From: Pseudomonadota bacterium
Lineage (GTDB): Bacteria; Pseudomonadota; Alphaproteobacteria; Rhizobiales; Rhizobiaceae
DNA: 7,177 nucleotides
Assembly: GCA_023428515.1 (NCBI GenBank)
Contig: JAEYXI010000054.1
Coordinates: 1 to 7,177 of the forward strand
Direction: 5' to 3'
In this document: piece by piece, positions 1 to 5,778 of the stretch
How the letters are laid out: each line of letters opens with the position of its first letter
Position numbering within the stretch: position 1 is the stretch's first letter
Notes under the pieces: generated by a model
Told to the model about the DNA's origin: nothing
The model's database searches: none
Seen by the model: the letters and a program-made list of their open reading frames with translations, nothing else
Translations under genes and position numbers: made by a program

Positions 1-614
1 GGTTCGCCCCAATCCCCCGCCGGTATGCGTTTCAGTATCGGCCCGGCGCGTTCAGGGTCGCTCATCGCTGCCTTCGACATCCGCGTCCTGATCCAACCCG
101 GTGCGACGGCGTTGACCCTGATGCCGCTGCCCCCCCAACCGGCGGCGAGCGAACGCGTCAGTTGCAGTACGGCGCCCTTGCTCGACGAGTAGGCGGGATT
201 GCGGGACGAGCCGAAGATCGACCACATGGACGCGAAATTGACGATGGCGCCGCGGCGCGCCGAAAGCGCGTCTTTCAACGCAAAGCACAAGGCCCGCGTG
301 CCGCCGAGATTGACTTGCATGACTTTCTCAAACCCGTCGTCGGTGAATTCCCGGCCTTCGTGCAGGATGATGCCTGCCGCGTTGACCAGCGCGTCTAGCG
401 TCGGCGTTCGCCCAGCGAGTTCCGCGATGGCCGCGCTGTCGGTGACATCGAAGAGGCGATGCTCGTAGTCCGGATGATCGACGATCTCTTCCTGATCCAT
501 GCCGAGCGAGAGTACGCGAAAGCCATCGGCGAGCAGGCGGCGCGAGCAGGCTAGGCCGAGTCCGGTGGCGCCGCCAGTGACGATTGCAAGTCGGGTCGTG
601 TCAGGTGCTGGCAT
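1..614 (-). CDS. SDR-family NAD(P)-dependent oxidoreductase (3' end missing)
   Basis: This is a classical short-chain dehydrogenase/reductase; 204 codons are visible and the C-terminus lies beyond the left edge. The start at 614 gives MPAPDTTRLAIVTGG. The Rossmann glycine motif TGGATGLG is at residues 13-20, NAAG at 78-81 and the structural Asn at 102. The catalytic Ser129, Tyr142 and Lys146 have standard family spacing (YSSSK at 142-146). The helper segment RVNAVAPGWIRTRM follows at 167-179. About 40-50 residues, including most of the substrate-binding loop, are probably missing. GGGAGA lies five bases upstream of the ATG. As last visible gene it probably oxidises or reduces a hydroxyl or carbonyl of the pathway sugar. 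Substrate cannot be read from sequence. Beta-strand 2 ends LSLGMD, with Gly38 where NAD-specific enzymes often carry Asp, so cofactor choice is uncertain. Confidence 0.93.
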   Translation of the reverse strand, partial: MPAPDTTRLAIVTGGATGLGLACSRRLLADGFRVLSLGMDQEEIVDHPDYEHRLFDVTDSAAIAELAGRTPTLDALVNAAGIILHEGREFTDDGFEKVMQVNLGGTRALCFALKDALSARRGAIVNFASMWSIFGSSRNPAYSSSKGAVLQLTRSLAAGWGGSGIRVNAVAPGWIRTRMSKAAMSDPERAGPILKRIPAGDWGE

Positions 615-619
615 GGCGG

Positions 620-625
620 TCTCCC
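620..625 (-). promoter_or_regulatory. Shine-Dalgarno of the SDR gene
   Basis: GGGAGA on the minus strand is five bases before the ATG at 614, in the 42-base gap after the dehydrogenase gene. The gap holds no visible hairpin or promoter. Confidence 0.7.
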
Positions 626-656
626 ACAGTTCGTTTCGTAATGACGATATTGGCGC

Positions 657-1760
657 TCATGTTTGGAAGCGCTCTATACGCCTGATAGCGTCGCCTACCA
701 TGTCTTGCGTCAGCCGGACGCCGAGATTTGTCAGATGAGGCGCCGTCATTGTCCAGCGGGCGATTTCATCGATTTCATCCTCGGTGGGATGGTCCATTCC
801 GAGCTCGGCAAGAGTGCGGGGCAGGCTTGTCCGGCCGTTGAAGGCCCTGAGGTCGCTGATAAAGTCATCGTCACGGCCTTCAGCCGCGAGTTGGACGAGC
901 AGGCCCCAGGCCACATGCGCGCCATGGATAGCGTTCTTGGCGTCGCGCGCCTTGACCAGCCCGCGCGTCAAGGAATGGGCAAGCGAAAGTCCGCCGTTCT
1001 CGAAGCCGAGGCCGCTCATCAACACGGTCGCCTCGACCGTCGCTTCCAGGGCGTCCGTCACCTGCTGCCGCGCGACGGCTTCCAGCGCCGCCTCGGCGTT
1101 CTCCCGCAGGGTCCGGTAACAGGCGTCCGCGATGGCGATCGCTGTCGCCAATGGTCGCGTGCCGAATGGAGTGATCCCCGTGCCAGCGAAGCAGCCGTCG
1201 GCCTCGAACTTCTTCGACAACGCGTCGCCGATGCCGGCGCGCAGAAAATGAACAGGTGCGCGCGCAATGAGTTCCGTATCGACGATGACGGCCTGTGGAC
1301 TGCGAGCGAGCCTATCGACCGAAATCATCACGTGCTGGTCGTCATACATGGCGATCGACGCGCTGGTCGGGCTGTCGTTCGACGCGATCGTCGGCACCGT
1401 GATGACGTCGATGTCCAATTGTCGCGCGACCGCCTTGGCCGCATCGAGCGACTTGCCACCGCCGACGCCGATGGCAATTGCGGGAACGATACCTTCCAGC
1501 GACAGCTTGAGCGCATCGATCGCCGGATAGGTGATCTCGCCGGAAAAGCTGCGGACAACAGGATCCAGGCCGCTCTCCCGCAGGCTGCGTTCCAGTCTCG
1601 CGCCGAGTTGTCCGAGGATGAACTCGTCAGCAACGAGTAGGGGCCGCAGGCCAAAAGGGGCTGCCGCCTGCCCGAGACGATCGAGCGCGCCAGGTCCCTG
1701 GAAATAGCGATGCGGTCCGCCGAAGATGCGCACGCGGCCGCCAGTCATGCCGTCCGTCAT
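657..1760 (-). CDS. GldA-like iron/zinc-containing polyol dehydrogenase
   Basis: This 367-residue protein belongs to the glycerol dehydrogenase branch of the metal-dependent alcohol dehydrogenases, which oxidise polyols or reduce hydroxyketones such as dihydroxyacetone with NAD(H). Its length is normal for the family. The N-terminal Rossmann-like domain carries the NAD motif GGGKSLDAAK at residues 100-109, then TVPTIASNDSPTSAS at 121-135, the nicotinamide and substrate region. The helical C-terminal domain supplies the expected metal ligands: Asp179 in GIGDALSK, His262 in SLAHSL and His279 in AIHGAHVAWG. The start at 1760 overlaps the cupin stop by four bases (ATGA), with GAGAGG eight bases upstream; Met5 is a weaker alternative. 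The context suggests action on a three- to five-carbon ketol, perhaps one made by the transketolase. Glycerol itself is not demonstrated, so no gldA symbol is given. Confidence 0.9.
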   Translation of the reverse strand: MTDGMTGGRVRIFGGPHRYFQGPGALDRLGQAAAPFGLRPLLVADEFILGQLGARLERSLRESGLDPVVRSFSGEITYPAIDALKLSLEGIVPAIAIGVGGGKSLDAAKAVARQLDIDVITVPTIASNDSPTSASIAMYDDQHVMISVDRLARSPQAVIVDTELIARAPVHFLRAGIGDALSKKFEADGCFAGTGITPFGTRPLATAIAIADACYRTLRENAEAALEAVARQQVTDALEATVEATVLMSGLGFENGGLSLAHSLTRGLVKARDAKNAIHGAHVAWGLLVQLAAEGRDDDFISDLRAFNGRTSLPRTLAELGMDHPTEDEIDEIARWTMTAPHLTNLGVRLTQDMVGDAIRRIERFQT

Positions 1761-2311
1761 CGAGTGTACCTCTCGGCGTAGTCGCTTCCAAGCCCGATCG
1801 CCGCGTAGTGGCGGCGTGCGGCATCAAGCTTGGTGAAGACATCCTCGTAGCCGAGCGCCACGCCGTCGGGATCGACATATACGTAACCGCCGGTGACGTG
1901 GAAAAGCGTCAGCATCTCGGGCACGTCATCAGGCACGACGAGCGTATGGGTTTCGCCTGCCGGCTCGAAGGCGTAGCTCATCGGCACGGCCTCCCATTGA
2001 TGTTCGAGATAACGCCAGCGGCCGCGCAGCGTGATCGCGTGGACCGGTCCGGCATGACGATGGCGGGAGAGGACACCGGAGTTCCGCACGCGCAACAGGT
2101 TGACGTAGTAACCTTGGCTGACGCAGAGCACGAGCGGCTTGAACCAGACGCCCTCGGCCTGCGGCACCCAGAGATGTTCGTCACTGTCGAGATCCAGCGC
2201 GCCGGGCAGGAAGACGTCCTCCATCATGCCGAAGGGCTGCGGCTTGCGGTAGGCGACCTTGCTCGGATCGATGCGAACCTTAGCGCTCTCCACCGCTTGC
2301 TTGCTGTCCAT
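1757..2311 (-). CDS. Cupin of the 2,4'-dihydroxyacetophenone dioxygenase/ChrR-like type
   Basis: This 184-residue single-domain cupin resembles 2,4'-dihydroxyacetophenone dioxygenase, a non-haem iron enzyme that cleaves an aromatic hydroxyketone between two carbons. Cupin motif 1 spans residues 79-97 (G, then His84 and His86, then the closing TLRG). Motif 2 surrounds EPAGETHTL at 116-124 and supplies His122. This gives the three-His metal site expected of that family. The usual cupin Glu is absent; His91 lies near its position. The N-terminal part (about 20-60: PFGMMEDVFLPG and HLWVPQAEGVWFKPL) matches the family's characteristic leader strands. There is no signal peptide or membrane segment. 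The frame stays open upstream to 2437, but the ATG at 2311 has a strong Shine-Dalgarno and clears the preceding gene. A sugar-derived hydroxyketone is a more plausible substrate here than an aromatic one. An isomerase role is also possible. Confidence 0.85.
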   Translation of the reverse strand: MDSKQAVESAKVRIDPSKVAYRKPQPFGMMEDVFLPGALDLDSDEHLWVPQAEGVWFKPLVLCVSQGYYVNLLRVRNSGVLSRHRHAGPVHAITLRGRWRYLEHQWEAVPMSYAFEPAGETHTLVVPDDVPEMLTLFHVTGGYVYVDPDGVALGYEDVFTKLDAARRHYAAIGLGSDYAERYTR

Positions 2312-2316
2312 GTCGT

Positions 2317-2323
2317 CCCTCCC
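2317..2323 (-). promoter_or_regulatory. Shine-Dalgarno of the cupin gene
   Basis: On the minus strand this reads GGGAGGG, five bases before the ATG at 2311. It fixes the cupin start there rather than at the upstream in-frame start at 2437, which would overlap the transketolase C-subunit gene by about 100 bases. Confidence 0.8.
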
Positions 2324-2336
2324 GACGAATTCTCCG

Positions 2337-3323
2337 TTACTTTCCTTCGACGATCGCGCGCACGAAACGTGGCGTGTCGACGCCGTACTTCGCCTCGAGA
2401 TATTCCTGCGAGCCGCATTCGAAGAAGCTGTCGGCAAGGCCGATCTTGATCATCGGCTTGATCTGGCCGGCATCGTAAAGCGCCTCTATCACGAGTGAGG
2501 TCAGTCCGCCGGTGGTCTTGTGGTTTTCCGCCACGATCAGCCGATCGAAACGGCTCGCAAATTCAAGCACGGTCACAGTGTCGAAGGGTTTGATCGTCGG
2601 CACGTGCAGGACGCCGGCGTCGATCCCCCGCCCTTGCGCGGCCTTGGAGGCATCGAGCGCACGAGCCGACATATAGCCTGTCGCAATAATGCCCACGTCG
2701 CGGCCTGCGCGGAGCACCTTCGCCTTGCCTACCTCAAAGCGGTAGTCGGCCCCGAGTTCCACTGGCACCTTGCCGCGCAGGTTCCGTACGTAGACAGTGC
2801 CTGGAATGTCGGCGCATGCGCGAACAACCTGCTTGAGTTCGGTCGCGTCGCAGGGATCGATGATGGTCAGATCGGCGATCCCGCGCATCATGTTCAGGTC
2901 TTCGGTCGCCTGGTGCGTGGCGCCGTAGCCGTTCACCAGTCCCGGCATGCCGGCAAAAATCTTCACGTTGGCTTTGGAATGGGCACAGGCCAGCGCCACG
3001 AAATCATAGGCGCGCCGGGTGATGAACACCGAATAGGTGGTGCAGTAGGCGATCTTGCCTGTCTTGGCCATGCCGGCGGCGATCGCCATCAGATTTTGCT
3101 CCGCCATGCCGACGTTGAAAAAACGGCTGGGATGAGCGTCACGGAACGGAAGGATGTCGCTGTAACGGCCCATGTCCGCCGTCAGGCCGACGATCTCGGA
3201 ACGCTCTGAGGCGAGTTCGGCCAACGTCCTGCCGAATGGCGCAAGCTCCGTCGTCTTGCCGGCGACGTCGACGATTTCTCCCATACCACGCGTGCGGCCC
3301 GCGGCGATCTGGATATCAGCCAT
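2337..3323 (-). CDS. Transketolase, C-terminal subunit
   Basis: This 328-residue protein is the C-terminal half of a split transketolase, providing the pyrimidine-binding and C-terminal domains that pair with the adjacent N half to form the thiamine diphosphate site. The catalytic Glu that activates the cofactor is Glu75 in FFNVGMAEQN. The segment GATHQATED at residues 134-142 is the typical active-site loop, and Arg180 in VYVRNLRG lies where phosphate-contacting Arg residues occur in transketolases. The transketolase C-terminal domain runs from about 195 to the end, with IVAENHKTTGGL at 263-274. The start at 3323 has GGAGAG five bases upstream and overlaps the N-half stop by eight bases, so 1:1 coupled translation is likely. 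It stops with TAA. Relatives include housekeeping split transketolases and the apulose-4-phosphate transketolase subunit AptB; the operon favours a pathway-specific role. Confidence 0.94.
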   Translation of the reverse strand: MADIQIAAGRTRGMGEIVDVAGKTTELAPFGRTLAELASERSEIVGLTADMGRYSDILPFRDAHPSRFFNVGMAEQNLMAIAAGMAKTGKIAYCTTYSVFITRRAYDFVALACAHSKANVKIFAGMPGLVNGYGATHQATEDLNMMRGIADLTIIDPCDATELKQVVRACADIPGTVYVRNLRGKVPVELGADYRFEVGKAKVLRAGRDVGIIATGYMSARALDASKAAQGRGIDAGVLHVPTIKPFDTVTVLEFASRFDRLIVAENHKTTGGLTSLVIEALYDAGQIKPMIKIGLADSFFECGSQEYLEAKYGVDTPRFVRAIVEGK

Positions 3324-4158
3324 TTTCTCTCTCCAACTCGTCGATGAGCGCGGTCCACTCGCTGTTGTCGACGCGCACAAAATGGGCGCGCTCGCGTGCC
3401 ATGATGGTGGGGATGCCGAAGCCGGGCGTGGTGCGCATGACGATCGCCTTCGGCTTGCCGTTCTGCTCGCGCGAGGCGGCGAGCGCTGCGGTCAATGCTG
3501 TGAGATCGTTGCCATTGACCTCGCGGGTTTCCCAGCCGAACGCGGCCATCTTGTCGGCGACCGGCTCGATGCGGACAGTTACCGGCCCGTCCGCCTGAAT
3601 GCCGTTGCAGTCGATCAGCGCGACAAGGTTGTCGCATTTGAAGGTAGCGCCGCCCATCGCGGCCTCCCAGGTCGAGCCTTCCTGCAGTTCGCCGTCGGAG
3701 AATTCGCAGAATACACGCGCGGAGGAGCCGTCCAGCTTCAGGGCTATCGCCATGCCGACAGCTTGCCCGAGGCCGTGGCCAAGCGAGCCTCCGACCATTT
3801 CCACGCCAGGGGTTTCGTCGAAGGTGCTCATCGGCAGCCGCGAGCCGTTCAGGCCATAACTCGGCAGTTCGTCCACTGGGATGATGCCGGCCTCGGCGAG
3901 AACGGCATACATCGCGATCGAGTAGTGGCCGGTCGACAGCACGAAGCGGTCGCGTTCCGGCCAGTCGACATTGGCTGGATCGTAACGCATCTCATGGAAA
4001 TAAAGGGACGCGAGGCAGTCAGCCATGCCGAGGCCTTGCGCGATGTAGCCCTCCCCCTTGCCGCTCGCCATGTGCATCATCTTGCGACGCAGTTCGAGAG
4101 CTCGCGCCTGAAGGGCCGGAATATCCGCTTCGGCCGGTGGATGATTGAGGATCGTCAT
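3316..4158 (-). CDS. Transketolase, N-terminal (thiamine diphosphate-binding) subunit
   Basis: This 280-residue protein is the N-terminal half of a split transketolase and binds the diphosphate and metal end of thiamine diphosphate. Visible family signatures are KGEGYIAQGLGMADCL at residues 34-49, STGHYSIAMYA at 75-85 with His78, GGSLGHGLGQAVGMA at 123-137 with His128, and the cofactor motif from Asp155-Gly156 through Asn185 (SDGELQEGSTWEAAM to LIDCN). The first Gly of the usual GDG is Ser154. PTIM at 250-253 and the tail match small split transketolases. The frame is open upstream to 4491, inside the lactonase gene, but that extension is low-complexity and Arg/Pro-rich; the ATG at 4158 has AGAAGGA six bases upstream. 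It precedes its partner with an 8-base overlap. A donor ketose phosphate is expected as substrate; its identity is unknown. Confidence 0.94.
   Translation of the reverse strand: MTILNHPPAEADIPALQARALELRRKMMHMASGKGEGYIAQGLGMADCLASLYFHEMRYDPANVDWPERDRFVLSTGHYSIAMYAVLAEAGIIPVDELPSYGLNGSRLPMSTFDETPGVEMVGGSLGHGLGQAVGMAIALKLDGSSARVFCEFSDGELQEGSTWEAAMGGATFKCDNLVALIDCNGIQADGPVTVRIEPVADKMAAFGWETREVNGNDLTALTAALAASREQNGKPKAIVMRTTPGFGIPTIMARERAHFVRVDNSEWTALIDELERENG
3329..3334 (-). promoter_or_regulatory. Shine-Dalgarno of transketolase C subunit
   Basis: GGAGAG on the minus strand lies five bases before the ATG at 3323, inside the end of the N-subunit gene. It decides the start against an in-frame ATG at 3380 that would add 19 residues without similarity to transketolase. 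Confidence 0.75.
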
Positions 4159-4164
4159 GGCAAG

Positions 4165-4171
4165 TCCTTCT
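4165..4171 (-). promoter_or_regulatory. Shine-Dalgarno of transketolase N subunit
   Basis: AGAAGGA on the minus strand is six bases before the ATG at 4158, within the 31-base gap after the lactonase gene. It excludes the much longer in-frame extension to 4491. Confidence 0.8.
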
Positions 4172-4189
4172 TCTGACGCCTGGGAGTGG

Positions 4190-5098
4190 TCACAGCGCGA
4201 GGCCGGGACGGGCCCAGGGCATGGCAACGAGGCGCCCAGTCCCCGACAGCGTGATGAATGCCGTGGTGAGACCGGCGCCGCCAAAGCAGATGTTGGTGGT
4301 GTAGGGATCGGGTGTGGCGATGCGCTGCACCTCGCCGCCTTCGGGCGAGACAACGACGATGCCGCCAAAGCGCAACGTGGCGATCGCGATGTTGCCGCCG
4401 GCTTCCACGGCCAGCGAATCGTAGCGTTGGAAACCCGGCAGACCGGCAGCCAGATCGCCCCCCGTAGGGGACGGCCAATCGGCCTTCGCAAGCCGGCCCG
4501 GAGCTTCTAGGCACCAGGACCAGAGCCGGCCGGACGAAGTCTCCGCGACATAGAGCGTCCGATGATCCGGCGAGAGACCGATCCCGTTCGGCCCGATCAG
4601 CGGATAGGCGACCTCATGGATGGCACTGCCGTCGGCTTTGGCATAGTAGATCGCGCCGAAATCGAGCTTGCGGCCCTGGCGATGGCCGTGATCAGTGAAA
4701 TAGAAGCCGCCGTGACGGTCGAAGACGATGTCGTTGGGCGCTGAAAGCGCGACGTCGCCGCATCGGTCGTAGAGTGTCTCGACGGCCCCGGTCTCCGGAT
4801 CGACGCGCTGGATGCTGCCGCCGACATTGTCATGCGCTTTGGCCACCGGCCGCCATCTGCCATCGGTGCGATCCCAGGTGAACCCGCCATTGTTGCAGAC
4901 ATAGAAGTGACCGTCAGGACCGAGTGCCAGACCATTGGGTCCACCGCCGGTATCCGCGACCGTCGTCTTGGCGCCGTCCGATGCTACCCGCGTTAGCCGC
5001 CCGACGCCGATTTCTGTGACTACGACGCTTCCGTCTGGCATGACGACAGGACCCTCGGGAAAGGCGAGATCTTCGGCGAGAACAGTGAAGCTCGTCAC
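4190..5098 (-). CDS. SMP-30/gluconolactonase/LRE-like lactonase
   Basis: This 302-residue six-bladed beta-propeller belongs to the SMP-30/gluconolactonase family, metal-dependent enzymes that hydrolyse sugar lactones to aldonic acids. Family residues in order are Glu15 in AFPEGP (metal ligand), NGLALGPDG at 55-63, SAPNDIVFD at 119-127, IGPNGIGLSPD at 168-178 with metal-ligand Asn171, and RYDSLAVE at 225-232 with Asp227, the expected catalytic and metal-binding acid. Length is normal and no signal peptide is evident, so a cytoplasmic enzyme is likely. The start is GTG at 5098: an in-frame TAG five codons upstream (5111-5113) rules out anything much longer, and the next Met (residue 20) would remove the Glu15 ligand. 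The GTG overlaps the HAD stop by four bases and lacks a strong Shine-Dalgarno. It would open a lactone formed by a dehydrogenase of the pathway. Confidence 0.93.
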   Translation of the reverse strand: MTSFTVLAEDLAFPEGPVVMPDGSVVVTEIGVGRLTRVASDGAKTTVADTGGGPNGLALGPDGHFYVCNNGGFTWDRTDGRWRPVAKAHDNVGGSIQRVDPETGAVETLYDRCGDVALSAPNDIVFDRHGGFYFTDHGHRQGRKLDFGAIYYAKADGSAIHEVAYPLIGPNGIGLSPDHRTLYVAETSSGRLWSWCLEAPGRLAKADWPSPTGGDLAAGLPGFQRYDSLAVEAGGNIAIATLRFGGIVVVSPEGGEVQRIATPDPYTTNICFGGAGLTTAFITLSGTGRLVAMPWARPGLAL

Positions 5099-5778
5099 TG
5101 AGCAGATCCACTAAGCTTCGAAGGTGTGACGCCGAGCGCATCCGAAAGCGCGGCGGGCGTGTCGACAAGGCTGTCGGGTTCGAGCAGAGAGAGCTCCGCA
5201 CGATCGTAAAAGCCGTAGGCGACGGCAACCACTGGCATGCCCGCGTTGCGGGCGGCACGAATATCCTGGGGGCCATCACCGACATAAATCGCATCGGCTG
5301 CCTCGGCGCCTGCCCGTTCGAGCCCGAGAAGGATGGGAGCGGGATGGGGCTTGCGTTCAACCGTATCCTCGGCCGTAACAATCGCCGTGAAAGTTTCCGG
5401 TGGAATGCCAGCGACGCGAAGATCGATGAGCGTGCGCTCGACACCCTTGTTGGTCACGAGGCTGACGCTTCGCCCCGAAGCCGCAAGGCCGGTCACCATC
5501 TCACGGATACCTTCGAAGACCTTTATGAACTCGATGCATCGTGGATAGGTTTCGCGATAAGCGGCGTGCAATTCCTCCACCCGGTCCGGCGCAACTAACG
5601 CGAACACTTCCGGCGGACGCATGGCAAAGAGGTTGTCGATCGGGAAGTCGTCTGGCGGAAAATCGCGATCAAGCCCCTCGCGGAAGACGCCGGTGTAACA
5701 TTCCAACACGGCCTCGCGCGTATCCACGAGCGTGCCGTCCAGATCGAAAAGAACATGTCGTCTGGTGGTGATCGTCAT
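5095..5778 (-). CDS. HAD-family phosphatase, phosphoglycolate phosphatase-like
   Basis: This 227-residue HAD hydrolase of the Gph/beta-phosphoglucomutase-like class dephosphorylates a small phosphorylated metabolite. Motif I is FDLDGTLVDT at residues 11-20 with nucleophile Asp12 and acid/base Asp14. An alpha-helical cap occupies roughly 20-85. Motif II is Thr109 in SLVTNKG, motif III Lys143 in ERKPHP, and motif IV is GDGPQD at 167-172 with Asp168 and Asp172. It appears intact. The start at 5778 forms an ATGA overlap with the kinase stop and has AAGGAT five bases upstream; an open frame extends to 6144 within the kinase gene but encodes Arg-rich shadow sequence without HAD features. The position directly after a kinase suggests the substrate is a downstream product or a toxic phosphorylated side product rather than the kinase product. 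Phosphoglycolate is the default guess, unproven. Glutamine- or phosphonate-type HADs are alternatives. Confidence 0.91.
   Translation of the reverse strand: MTITTRRHVLFDLDGTLVDTREAVLECYTGVFREGLDRDFPPDDFPIDNLFAMRPPEVFALVAPDRVEELHAAYRETYPRCIEFIKVFEGIREMVTGLAASGRSVSLVTNKGVERTLIDLRVAGIPPETFTAIVTAEDTVERKPHPAPILLGLERAGAEAADAIYVGDGPQDIRAARNAGMPVVAVAYGFYDRAELSLLEPDSLVDTPAALSDALGVTPSKLSGSAQ

Noticed and set aside
612..659. Dehydrogenase and SDR share the same frame, separated by one TGA and 14 sense codons, hinting at a readthrough fusion
   Set aside because: The SDR has its own ATG and Shine-Dalgarno, and the dehydrogenase ends at its normal C-terminus; the shared frame is a one-in-three coincidence.
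601..660. Short 19-codon minus-strand frame starting ATGA at the dehydrogenase stop (660) and ending inside the SDR start region
   Set aside because: There is no Shine-Dalgarno before it and the SDR has its own; a coupling leader peptide is possible but unsupported.
663..1640. Plus-strand open frame of 325 codons opposite the dehydrogenase
   Set aside because: Its translation is Arg/Ala/Asp-rich with no recognisable motif, and the minus strand carries an intact GldA-like enzyme; long antisense frames are common in GC-rich coding DNA.
3172..4176. Plus-strand open frame of 334 codons opposite the transketolase genes
   Set aside because: It spans both transketolase genes and their junction without any family feature; it is a codon-bias shadow.
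4159..4491. N-terminal extension of the transketolase N subunit into the lactonase gene
   Set aside because: The extra 111 residues are Arg/Pro/Ser-rich shadow of the lactonase frame, and a strong Shine-Dalgarno supports the start at 4158.
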